In this document: positions 34,738 through 43,302 of the stretch, piece by piece
How positions within the stretch are numbered: position 1 is the stretch's first letter
Layout: each line of letters starts with the position of its first letter
Assembly: GCF_042646205.1 (NCBI RefSeq)
Contig: NZ_JBHRTF010000004.1
Coordinates: 496,001 to 560,000, forward strand
Reading direction: 5' to 3'
DNA: 64,000 nt
Origin: Cellvibrio fontiphilus_A
Lineage (GTDB): Bacteria; Pseudomonadota; Gammaproteobacteria; Pseudomonadales; Cellvibrionaceae
The notes under the pieces: model-generated
The model's database searches: none
What the model was told of the DNA's origin: nothing
Seen by the model: the letters and a program-made list of their open reading frames with translations, nothing else
Translations under genes and position numbers: made by a program

Positions 34738-34792
34738 GTGCGTTCCAGGTGGTGGGTTAATTATCAGACTTGTCCATTCAGGAACATTTAGC

Positions 34793-34823
34793 TTGACATA
34801 TTTCCTACCCTTTTCACTATAAT
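34793..34823 (+). promoter_or_regulatory. Predicted sigma-70 promoter of the fructan operon
   Basis: TTGACA at 34793-34798 and TATAAT at 34818-34823, both perfect consensus hexamers with a 19-base spacer. The LacI-type operator begins at the last base of the -10 box and would cover the start site, a textbook repression position. The first gene starts at 34895. Confidence 0.75.
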
Positions 34824-34838
34824 GACCAACGATAGACA
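34823..34838. promoter_or_regulatory. LacI-type operator, copy 1
   Basis: TGACCAACGATAGACA, the reverse complement of TGTCTATCGTTGGTCA. It matches the two sites ahead of the TBDR gene at 15 and 14 of 16 positions. Imperfect palindrome with a central CG. It overlaps the -10 box and start site of the GH32 promoter and lies between the divergent LacI and GH32 genes. Confidence 0.75.
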
Positions 34839-34894
34839 TTTTGTCAATCGCCAAATAAAGCCAATAAAACGGTGTTGTTATCCGGGGAGTCGCT

Positions 34895-37780
34895 ATGGGA
34901 TCAATCAAATTGTCGCGCTTGTTGGGGTTGGCCCTGACGGCATCGCTGCTGCTGGCCTGTTGGCCCGCGCGCCAAGCGCCGCTGCTGGTTAAGGTCAACT
35001 TTGATGAGGGCGCGGGTACGCAACTCAGAGAGGTGGTGTCGGGCCGTGACTATGGCATCCAGCACCGGTTTCGCGAGGCGCGTTATAAGCCGGTGTCTGA
35101 TCCTTATTGGCGCAGCCACTGCATCGCCGGGCAATGTTTGAAGTTTGATGGCTCCAGCAATGCCATTGAGTTAGCGCCGCTGGTCATGCCGGCATCCGGG
35201 GTGATAACACTCAGCTTGTGGGTGGCACCGCAAGCCTATGAATGGGGTGATGGTGGTTTGCCCTCGGGCTTGCTTGGCCAGTATCAGGCGGCGGCACATC
35301 AGGGGTTTGTGCTGGGCATAGGGCGCCACGGTGAGTGGCTGGTGCAGCTTGGCGATGGGCTGGAAACCCACACAGTGACTGCCGGGCAGCGCTTGCCGGT
35401 GGATAGCTGGTCCCATCTGGCGCTGCGCATAGATAAACCCGCACAGACCCTGGCTTTCTACCGCAATAGCGAGCTGGTGGCCGAGCACAGGCTGTCTGCG
35501 TTGGCCCAGTTCCAACTGCCGGATACGCCGCTGTTTATTGGCCGCCACCCGGCCGCCATGTTGCACCTGGGGCATTTTTACCTGCACAGTTTTAATGGCT
35601 TGATGGATGAGCTGGCGGTACTGGATGGGGCGCTCCCCATCGCCGAGCATCAAGCGCTCTACACCCGCGCTTTGGCGGATGGCCAATTGCCCGCGCTGTC
35701 ATTGGCCGATACCACCATCGCACGGCGGGAATTTGATGGCGACAAACATCGCCCCCAGTATCACCTGATGCCTGACGCCCACTGGATGAATGAACCCCAT
35801 GGGCCGTTTTATTACCAAGGCAAATACCACATTACCTTCCAGAAAAACCCGCACGGGCCGTTTTGGCACCAGATCCACTGGGGTCACCTGGTCAGCGACG
35901 ACATGGTGCACTGGCGCGAGGTGGACATGGCGCTGCGCCCCGAGGCGGGGGATTTAACACCGGATGGCGTCTGGTCGGGCAGTGCCACGCTGGATGCCGA
36001 GGGTAACCCGGTGCTGTTTTTTACCGCCGGTAACGACCAGCTGTTTCCCACCCAGCGCATGGCGCTGGCTCGCCCTAAAGATCTGACTGATCCACTGTTG
36101 CGCGAGTGGGTTGCGCACCCCAAGGCGCTGATTACCCAGCAGCCCGATTGGGGGTTGTTTGGTCAATTCCGCGACCCCTTTGTGTTTTGGGATAAAACAG
36201 TCAGCAAGTGGTATCAACTGGTGACCTCTGGCATTCCAGATGGCAGCGGCACGGCGCTGGTGTTTTCCTCTAGCGATTTATTCAAGTGGGACTATTTAGG
36301 GCCGCTGTTTAGCACCGACATAAAAGCCTATCCGCAGGTTGGCCCGGTGTGGGAGCTGCCGGTGCTCTTGCCTCTGGGTACTGGGCGCGATGGTCGCCCG
36401 CGCCACTGGTTTGGCATCAATTCCCACGGCGCTGGGGCGGTGGTGGAGGTCTATTACTGGATTGGTGTTTGGGATGCCGCCACCGGCCGCTTTAGCCCGG
36501 ATCACCCCGAGCCGCGCCTGATGGATATAGGCGACCGCAAATTCACTGGCCCCAGCGGCATGGTTGATCCGCTGACCGGGCGCAGCATTTTATTCAGCAT
36601 CGCCCAGGGCGAAACCACCCGTCAGCAGGAGGCCGAAAGTGGCTGGGCGCACAACGGCGGCCTGCCGCTACACCTGTGGCTGGGTGAGGACGACCAGTTG
36701 CGGTTTGCGCCTATCGCCGAGCTGGCCTCGCTGCGCGGTGAGCCTTTGGTGGATGCTGCCAATATCAGCGGTGCCGAGGCACAGGCGCTGTTGGCACCGG
36801 TCAAGGGTGATTTGTTAGAGCTGGAATTGGTGCTGGATGCTGCCCAATTGGTCAGCACTGCAGGTAAAGGTTCGCTGGGGCTGGCGCTGCGCAAGAACCC
36901 GCGCGCCACTGAATTGACCCGGTTGAATCTGCTTCCGCGTGGCGGGCGCAACTGGCGCCTTGAGCTGGATCGCAGCCGCACCAGTCTCGACCCGGACGTA
37001 TTGAGTTATGGCGTGCAGGGTGGTGACTTGGTGTTGGATGACGAAATCCGGCTGCGGGTCTTTCTGGATCGCTCCATGCTGGAGGTGTATGTCAATGACC
37101 GCGCCAGCCTGACCAGCCGCTTGTTTCCCGCCACATTGGATGCGCTGGGGCTGGGCCTTGAACTGCCGCCCGCCGCAGTCGTGAAGCGCTTGCGTGTGTG
37201 GCCCATGAATGCGGCGCAGGGGGATGCTGCACCGGTCGCGCCCGCTGCGTTTGACTACAGCGAAACCACCTGGCAGAGCGCGCTGCCCAACCACGATTTC
37301 AGCCTGTGCAACCTCGCCGGCTGGCAGGCCCAAGGCGAGGCATTTACCCCGGCGCAAGTGGTGGCGGATCAGCGCGAGCTAAATCCCAGTGGGCGTATCC
37401 CCGGCGCTTGTCAGCTGCTGGGTAGTTTGGCGGGCGGCGATGCCACCGGTGAGCTGCGCTCGGCGCGCTTTGTGCTGGGGGGCAATGGTCAGCTTAATTT
37501 CCTGATCGGCGGCGGTATGGATAGGGACAATCTCTATGTCGCACTGGTTGACGCGGACACCGGCCAGGAGCTGATGCGCGCCACCGGCACCGAAGCTGCA
37601 GATCAGGCGGATGGCGCCCGGCACGGTTTGCGCCGCGTTTATTGGGACGCCAGCAGCGCCCTGGGCAAAACCCTCTACTTCATCCTGCGCGATCAGTCCA
37701 AAGGCCCGCGCGCTTATCTCAATGTGGACGACTTCCACATTCCCATGCAATCCACACTAATAACCGAGACTTCCCTATGA
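34895..37780 (+). CDS. LamG-GH32 lipoprotein with extra C-terminal beta-sandwich domain
   Basis: A 961-residue predicted lipoprotein: lipobox LLLAC (Cys22), LamG-type concanavalin domain about 28-265, GH32 propeller about 280-610, GH32 C-terminal sandwich about 620-770, and an extra domain about 786-961. In the GH32 part the usual WMNDPNG reads WMNEPHG, so the nucleophile Asp is Glu300. Transition-state Asp427 (FRDP) and acid/base Glu487 (WELP) are present. The last domain shares its pattern with the five repeats of the lipoprotein encoded at 43303. Likely role: fructan cleavage or binding on the outer membrane surface. Its stop overlaps the next start (ATGA). Confidence 0.85.
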   Translation: MGSIKLSRLLGLALTASLLLACWPARQAPLLVKVNFDEGAGTQLREVVSGRDYGIQHRFREARYKPVSDPYWRSHCIAGQCLKFDGSSNAIELAPLVMPASGVITLSLWVAPQAYEWGDGGLPSGLLGQYQAAAHQGFVLGIGRHGEWLVQLGDGLETHTVTAGQRLPVDSWSHLALRIDKPAQTLAFYRNSELVAEHRLSALAQFQLPDTPLFIGRHPAAMLHLGHFYLHSFNGLMDELAVLDGALPIAEHQALYTRALADGQLPALSLADTTIARREFDGDKHRPQYHLMPDAHWMNEPHGPFYYQGKYHITFQKNPHGPFWHQIHWGHLVSDDMVHWREVDMALRPEAGDLTPDGVWSGSATLDAEGNPVLFFTAGNDQLFPTQRMALARPKDLTDPLLREWVAHPKALITQQPDWGLFGQFRDPFVFWDKTVSKWYQLVTSGIPDGSGTALVFSSSDLFKWDYLGPLFSTDIKAYPQVGPVWELPVLLPLGTGRDGRPRHWFGINSHGAGAVVEVYYWIGVWDAATGRFSPDHPEPRLMDIGDRKFTGPSGMVDPLTGRSILFSIAQGETTRQQEAESGWAHNGGLPLHLWLGEDDQLRFAPIAELASLRGEPLVDAANISGAEAQALLAPVKGDLLELELVLDAAQLVSTAGKGSLGLALRKNPRATELTRLNLLPRGGRNWRLELDRSRTSLDPDVLSYGVQGGDLVLDDEIRLRVFLDRSMLEVYVNDRASLTSRLFPATLDALGLGLELPPAAVVKRLRVWPMNAAQGDAAPVAPAAFDYSETTWQSALPNHDFSLCNLAGWQAQGEAFTPAQVVADQRELNPSGRIPGACQLLGSLAGGDATGELRSARFVLGGNGQLNFLIGGGMDRDNLYVALVDADTGQELMRATGTEAADQADGARHGLRRVYWDASSALGKTLYFILRDQSKGPRAYLNVDDFHIPMQSTLITETSL

Positions 37781-39240
37781 CAAGTTTTATCAGCCCTCTG
37801 GCGCCGGCAGAAGCCTGGCGCCCCCAGTTGCACTACAGTGCGCGCGGCAACTGGATCAACGACCCCAATGGTCTCTTTTACAAAGATGGTGTCTATCACC
37901 TCTACTACCAGATGAACCCGGACGACAGCGTCTGGGGCAATATGCACTGGGGCCACGCGGTCTCGACTGACCTGCTGCGCTGGCAGGAGCTGCCCATTGC
38001 ATTAGATGCTGAGCCGGAAGGTCTGGGTTACGCCTTTTCCGGCGGCGCGGTGATCGACTGGAATAACAGTTCCGGCTTGGGCGATGGGGTAAACCCACCG
38101 ATTATCGCCACCTATACCCAGCATTCCAAAGACGCGGTACAGGTGCAGAGCATTGCCTACAGCACCGACGGCGGTAAGCGTTTTGTGCCCTATGCCGGCA
38201 ACCCGGTGATTGCCAACCCGGGCCTGAAAGATTTCCGCGACCCCAAGGTGGTCTGGCATGAGCCAAGCCAGCGCTGGGTAATGGCGCTGGTGGCGGGTGA
38301 TCGCGCGCATTTTTACACCTCAACCAACCTGCGCGAGTGGACCTTTGCCTCGGAGTTTGGCGCTGAACATGGCGCCCACGGCGGAGTGTGGGAATGCCCC
38401 GAACTCTTCTCGCTCACCTGCGCCGAGACGGGTGAAAGTCGCTGGATCTTAACGATCAGTCTCAACCCCGGTGGCCCCAATGGCGGCTCGGCCATGCAAT
38501 ATTTTGTTGGCCAGTTTGATGGCCAGGTATTTCAGGTGGAACACCAAGATACCCGCTGGCTGGATTTTGGCACCGACTTTTACGCGGGCATCACCTGGGA
38601 TGGCCTGCAAACCATGGGTGATGAGCGGGTGATGATCGCCTGGATGAGCAACTGGCAGTACGCCAACAAAACTCCCACTGACAGCTGGCGCGGCGCTATG
38701 TCGCTGCCGCGCCGCATGGCCTTACGCAAGGTGGATGGCCACTACCGCGTGGCCAGTGAACCGCACGCCAATTTGCTGGCGGCGCGCCACGCCGGGTTTG
38801 ACTGGTTGCAGGATCGCCCGTTGGGAGTGGGTGAATTGCTCAGCACCAAGGAGCTGCCGCCGGTGGCGGAAATTGTGCTGCAGTTGCGTTGGTCGGCGGC
38901 TGCCCCGGTACTGGAATGGCAATTGATCAATGCGCAGGGCGAGCAGTTGAGCCTGGTATTGGACGCCGCAGAGGCTAGTCTTAGTCTTGATCGCCGCCAG
39001 TCGGGCTGGGATCAGGAAGGTTTTGGGCGCGCCATGCACGCCGAGTTGTATGCAACGGCGCCCGGTATGGCGGAGCTGCGTTTATTTGTGGATCGCTCCT
39101 CCATCGAGGTGTTTGCCAATGGCGGCCTGACCTGTGTGACCAGCTGCTGTTTCCCGCAATCACCCTATTCAACACTGCAATTACACCTGCGTGCAGGCGC
39201 GCTGGATGCGGTGTCCGCACAGATTTACCACTTGGAGTAA
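37777..39240 (+). CDS. Cytoplasmic GH32 fructan hydrolase / sucrose hydrolase
   Basis: A 487-residue GH32 enzyme without a signal peptide, so cytoplasmic. The triad is canonical: nucleophile Asp29 in WINDPNG, Asp155 in FRDPK, and acid/base Glu206 in WECPE. HWGHAVSTDLLRWQELPIAL and the C-terminal sandwich with RLFVDRSSIEVFANGG are complete. It should split imported sucrose or short fructo-oligosaccharides to free fructose (and glucose). ATG 37777 overlaps the previous stop by 4 bases, implying translational coupling; the in-frame start at 37642 lies inside the preceding gene. The fructokinase gene follows after 6 bases. Confidence 0.93.
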   Translation: MTSFISPLAPAEAWRPQLHYSARGNWINDPNGLFYKDGVYHLYYQMNPDDSVWGNMHWGHAVSTDLLRWQELPIALDAEPEGLGYAFSGGAVIDWNNSSGLGDGVNPPIIATYTQHSKDAVQVQSIAYSTDGGKRFVPYAGNPVIANPGLKDFRDPKVVWHEPSQRWVMALVAGDRAHFYTSTNLREWTFASEFGAEHGAHGGVWECPELFSLTCAETGESRWILTISLNPGGPNGGSAMQYFVGQFDGQVFQVEHQDTRWLDFGTDFYAGITWDGLQTMGDERVMIAWMSNWQYANKTPTDSWRGAMSLPRRMALRKVDGHYRVASEPHANLLAARHAGFDWLQDRPLGVGELLSTKELPPVAEIVLQLRWSAAAPVLEWQLINAQGEQLSLVLDAAEASLSLDRRQSGWDQEGFGRAMHAELYATAPGMAELRLFVDRSSIEVFANGGLTCVTSCCFPQSPYSTLQLHLRAGALDAVSAQIYHLE

Positions 39241-39246
39241 GCGGCT

Positions 39247-40182
39247 ATGACGATTTGTGTACTGGGCGAGGCAATTGCGGATCTAGTGCCTACCGAACAG
39301 GGCTTGTATGACCCTAAGGTGGGCGGTTCACCCTTTAATTTTGCCCGCTGTCTGGCGCGTTTGGGCGCGCCGGTGCGTTACGTGTCACCCATTTCCAGCG
39401 ATGCGCTGGGCGAGCGCATGCTGGCCGAGATGCAGGCGCAGGGCATAGATTTTGATCCTGCCAATCGCTCGCCACTGCCTACCTCGCTGGCGCTGGTTGC
39501 CTATGATAATGGCCAGCCGCGCTATAGCCTTTACCGCGAAGGTATTGCCGATACCGATTTTACTCCCGAGGCCATTCTGGCGCAGATAGCACCCGAAACC
39601 CGCCTGTTCCATACAGGTTCGCTGATGTTGGTGCCGGCGGTAATCGATCGGGTTGCCTCGCTGCTGGAGCAGCTGCGCGCGCGCGACATAGTGATCAGTC
39701 TGGATCTCAACCTGCGCCCCGGCGTAGTGCGCGATCTGGGGGAATATCGGCGCAAAATCCTGGAATTGCTGCCCTTGGCTGATGTGATCAAGGCCAGTGA
39801 CGAGGATATGGCGTTGCTGGGCCTCGATATTGGCCAGCTCCAGCCAGTGCTGGAGCGCTACTTTGCCGGTTCGCTGTTGGTGTTGACCCGTGGCGATGCC
39901 GGCGCCAGTGCCTATTCCGGCGGGCGGCAGGTGAGTGTGCCAGCCTATAAGGTGAGCAGGGTGCAGGACACCATCGGCGCTGGCGATACCTTCTACGGTG
40001 CCTTTGTGGCGCACATCTACACGGCGGTGAGGTTGCAGCACGGCTGGGCTGGGGATGGGTTGTTGCAGGAGGCGCTACAGCGAGCCTGTGCGGCGGCGGC
40101 TATCAATGTCACCCGCCAGGGTTGCCAACCACCTGCTGGTGATGAAATCGCGGCGGTGATGAGCGGGCAGTGGGTTCTCTAA
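39247..40182 (+). CDS. Fructokinase, PfkB family
   Basis: A 311-residue ribokinase-fold sugar kinase. The N-terminal GGSPFNFARCLARLGAPVRYV is the first PfkB signature (sugar site). DTIGAGDTFYGAFVA is the second, with catalytic-base Asp247 and the anion hole. It phosphorylates fructose to fructose-6-phosphate with ATP. It is 6 bases after the cytoplasmic GH32 gene, which generates its substrate, so the three genes from 34895 form one operon. The symbol is left blank because scrK, cscK and frk are all used for such genes. Confidence 0.93.
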   Translation: MTICVLGEAIADLVPTEQGLYDPKVGGSPFNFARCLARLGAPVRYVSPISSDALGERMLAEMQAQGIDFDPANRSPLPTSLALVAYDNGQPRYSLYREGIADTDFTPEAILAQIAPETRLFHTGSLMLVPAVIDRVASLLEQLRARDIVISLDLNLRPGVVRDLGEYRRKILELLPLADVIKASDEDMALLGLDIGQLQPVLERYFAGSLLVLTRGDAGASAYSGGRQVSVPAYKVSRVQDTIGAGDTFYGAFVAHIYTAVRLQHGWAGDGLLQEALQRACAAAAINVTRQGCQPPAGDEIAAVMSGQWVL

Positions 40183-40284
40183 GGCCCGAATGTTGGGTAA
40201 AAGCGTAACGCCGCGCAGCAAAAATATGCGTGATTTGCTGCAGACACACAAAAAAACTTGCATTGAACGACTCAAATATTATTA

Positions 40285-40300
40285 TGTCTATCGATGGTCA
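40285..40300. promoter_or_regulatory. LacI-type operator, copy 2
   Basis: TGTCTATCGATGGTCA, centred on CG. It differs from copy 1 by one base and from copy 3 by one base. It lies about 100 bases after the fructokinase stop and upstream of the TBDR gene, near AT-rich promoter-like sequence (40270-40283). Confidence 0.7.
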
Positions 40301-40418
40301 AATTTTTATCAAAACACTCCCTCAGGTTCATGATTCATGGAATTCGCGCCCGAAGGGAGGGGAGGAGCGCTGGTAAATAAGCTTTGCTTTGAGTTAAGGC
40401 TTATAGTCCAGTTGAAAA

Positions 40419-40434
40419 TGTCTAACGATGGTCA
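40419..40434. promoter_or_regulatory. LacI-type operator, copy 3
   Basis: TGTCTAACGATGGTCA, 134 bases downstream of copy 2 and 29 bases before the TBDR start. Two operators bracketing a promoter or leader fit repression by DNA looping by a LacI tetramer; this is inferred. Confidence 0.65.
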
Positions 40435-40462
40435 CTGTAAATCCTGGCAGGGTATGAAGATT

Positions 40463-43285
40463 ATGAAAATAAATAAAATTCTCGCGGCGATGCTGTTAGT
40501 GCAGGGTGGAAGTTTGTTGTTCCCCTTTGCCGTTTGCGCGCAAGTGGTTACTGATACTGCACAACCCGCAGCAGAAAAAGCTGCCGGCAAAAAAGAAAAG
40601 CCCCAGGACGAGGGGTTGAAACTGGAAGAAATCATTGTGACCGGTACTGCCGGTGGCGGCCAAATGACCAAGTTCGAGGCCTCCTTTGGTATCACCACCA
40701 TCAGCCAGGAGCAGATGAAAGCGATAGCTCCGCAAAGCACCGCCGACCTGCTGGGTGAAGTGCCCGGTATTTTCACCGAGGGCGGCACCGCCGGTGAGGC
40801 CAGCAACAACGCCAACGTGCGCGGTATTCCCTCTTCAGGCGGCTTCAAGTTCCTGCCCTTGCTGGTGGATGGATTGCCCATGTACGAAGAGCCGGAAATC
40901 GGCTTTATGAACAACGACGTGTTTATCCGCGCCGATTTGATGACCGAAACCGTGGAAGCGGTGCGTGGCGGCCCTTCAGCGGTGCTCTACTCCCATGCAC
41001 TGGGTGGCGCCGCCAACTTTATTACCCGCACCGGCAGTCAGGAGTATGAAGGCGCGGTGAAGGTGGAAGTGGGCGACTGGGGCCATTTGCGCAATGACTT
41101 TTTTGTCTCCGGCCCACTCACTGATCGCCTTACCTTTGCGGTGGGTGGTTTCTATCGTGTATCTGACGGTATTCGCGACCCGGGTTATACCGGTAACGAC
41201 GGCGGCCAAATGCGCGGCAACCTGGTCTGGACCAGTGAAGACGAGCTGACCAAGGTGGAAATGCATGCGCATATGCTGCGCGACAAAACCATTTTCTACC
41301 AAAACGTGCCCTTTACCATTCCCCGTGTAGACGAGCGCCCCACGGTGGATAACCCGGCGCGGGTAGACAATATCCAGGATCTGGGCATCGACCTGGCCAA
41401 TGGCACACTCGCCTCCAACGACCTGCGCACCGGCACCATTAAAACCGCACAGGGCGAGCGCGAATACGACCTGGCCAATGGTATCAATCCCAGTTTTGAT
41501 ATCTGGACGCTGAAGTTCAGCCGCGATTTTGACACCTGGAAAATTGAAAACAACATGCGCAAAACCTCTGGTGTCAGTGGTTTTAACGCAATTTTTGCCG
41601 GTATGCCGGTGAAGGCCGAGCAGTTTGTATTTGACCGCGAGCGCAACGATGTGGCCAACCGCGCCTATACCGCCGCCCAGCAATGTGACCTGGGCTCGGT
41701 TTACCTCTCCTACTTTGGTGTGAATGAACGCAACTGCGGCGATAACCTCAATGCCGCTAACCTCACCGAGTTCACCAATCGCTACCGCAGCTACAGCGAC
41801 TTTGCACTCAAGTATGCCGATGACGGCGCGCCGCTGGATTTGGCCCAATCACCCTATGTGGCTTTCCAAACCCTGTGGTTGGCGGAAGTGGAAGCGGAAA
41901 TGTTTGTGGACGACCTGCGCCTGCACACCGAGCTGGATTTCTTTGGCGAGCACAACCTGACTTTTGGCACCTACTTCAGCAATTACGATCTGGGCACCCA
42001 GCTGACCATTACCGAAATGATTACCGATGTAACCGGCAGCCCGCGCAAGCTGGACTTGGTGGCCACCAACGCCTCGGGTGCACAAATCGGCCCGTCGCTC
42101 ACCGATTACGGTATTTATCGCCACGTCAACACCTTCCTCAAGGTGGATGACAAACACCAGGCCTTTGCGTTTTATATCAATGATGATTGGGCGGTGACTG
42201 ACCGCTTGGACTTGAATCTGGGGGCGCGCTGGCACCAGTTGAATATCGACAGCAACTACTTCTTTGCCGATACCGGATCGGACATTACCGCCGCGGATGT
42301 GGAGGTGGGCAGCACTTCGGACACCTTGGCGGACAACAGTGTGGTGGGTTTGTCCGGGCGGGTACAGGCGCGCGAAATCGAGTTCAACCAAAACGGCTGG
42401 ACCCTGGGCGCCAACTTCCGCTTGCTGGATAACCTTGCCCTGTTTGGTCGTGTATCCGAATCCTTCCGTATGCCGCGCTCGGAAGTCATCTGGGCGGATC
42501 GCACCTCGGCCGACCCGATTCAAACCATCGATCAGCTCGAAGGTGGGGTGAAGCTGATGGGCGACACCTTTGACGCCTTTGTCACCGTGTTCTGGAACCA
42601 ATTCCGCGCCACCGGCAACAACCACGAGTACAAAGATATCGAAGATCCGGCGTGCCAGGTGACCGACGGCAATCTTATCGACTTGAACGAGTGCCGCACC
42701 ATTCAGGGTATTTCCCGTCGTGGCACCGAGAACATAGGTGTAGAGCTGGAAACCAACTGGCGCCCGGAGCTGCTGCCCGGTTTTGCGTTGAGCACCACCA
42801 TCACCTGGCAAGACCCACAATACTCCGGCGGCAATGTGCCGATTGTGGAACCAGTTACCGAAGAGGTTGATGGGGTATTTGTGACCACCGGCTACCGCAC
42901 CATTGAATCGGGTATCGACGGCAATATTCCGCGCCGTTTCGCCCGCCTGATGACCAATATTCGCCCCAGCTACAACTTTGAGGATCTCACCGGTGTGCCG
43001 GTGACTGTGTATGGCGCCGCCCAGTATTTGGGTGAGCGGTTCGGCGAGGACGACAACCTGATTATCTACCCCGACTACTGGTACTTCGAAGCGGGTGTGA
43101 TGGGGCAGGTGAATGACCAGTTCAGCGCGCAGTTGCATGTCACCAACCTGACCAATGAGGCCGTTCTGACCGAAGGCGGCAACCTGGATGTGAATGTGGT
43201 TACCCAAGAGGGAGATCGCAATATCGCCTTGGGCCGGCCACTCATGGGGCGCACTATCAAACTCAGTTTGACTTACGAATTCTGA
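40463..43285 (+). CDS. TonB-dependent receptor for fructans
   Basis: A 940-residue outer-membrane receptor: signal peptide (FPFAVCAQ), a Lys/Glu-rich stretch, TonB-box-like LEEIIVTGT, plug domain (STADLLGEVPGIFTEGG, ADLMTETVEAVRGGPSAVLY, GGAANFITR), and a barrel ending IKLSLTYEF. Cargo is inferred as levan or inulin oligomers from the four GH32 genes around it. The start may be 40463 or the in-frame ATG at 40454; AGGG lies about 10 bases before 40463. Two LacI-type operators precede it, and the five-repeat lipoprotein starts 17 bases after its stop, so both are expressed together. It differs in type from the receptor at 18449. Confidence 0.9.
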   Translation: MKINKILAAMLLVQGGSLLFPFAVCAQVVTDTAQPAAEKAAGKKEKPQDEGLKLEEIIVTGTAGGGQMTKFEASFGITTISQEQMKAIAPQSTADLLGEVPGIFTEGGTAGEASNNANVRGIPSSGGFKFLPLLVDGLPMYEEPEIGFMNNDVFIRADLMTETVEAVRGGPSAVLYSHALGGAANFITRTGSQEYEGAVKVEVGDWGHLRNDFFVSGPLTDRLTFAVGGFYRVSDGIRDPGYTGNDGGQMRGNLVWTSEDELTKVEMHAHMLRDKTIFYQNVPFTIPRVDERPTVDNPARVDNIQDLGIDLANGTLASNDLRTGTIKTAQGEREYDLANGINPSFDIWTLKFSRDFDTWKIENNMRKTSGVSGFNAIFAGMPVKAEQFVFDRERNDVANRAYTAAQQCDLGSVYLSYFGVNERNCGDNLNAANLTEFTNRYRSYSDFALKYADDGAPLDLAQSPYVAFQTLWLAEVEAEMFVDDLRLHTELDFFGEHNLTFGTYFSNYDLGTQLTITEMITDVTGSPRKLDLVATNASGAQIGPSLTDYGIYRHVNTFLKVDDKHQAFAFYINDDWAVTDRLDLNLGARWHQLNIDSNYFFADTGSDITAADVEVGSTSDTLADNSVVGLSGRVQAREIEFNQNGWTLGANFRLLDNLALFGRVSESFRMPRSEVIWADRTSADPIQTIDQLEGGVKLMGDTFDAFVTVFWNQFRATGNNHEYKDIEDPACQVTDGNLIDLNECRTIQGISRRGTENIGVELETNWRPELLPGFALSTTITWQDPQYSGGNVPIVEPVTEEVDGVFVTTGYRTIESGIDGNIPRRFARLMTNIRPSYNFEDLTGVPVTVYGAAQYLGERFGEDDNLIIYPDYWYFEAGVMGQVNDQFSAQLHVTNLTNEAVLTEGGNLDVNVVTQEGDRNIALGRPLMGRTIKLSLTYEF

Positions 43286-43302
43286 TGTCGAGAGGACGAA
43301 TA

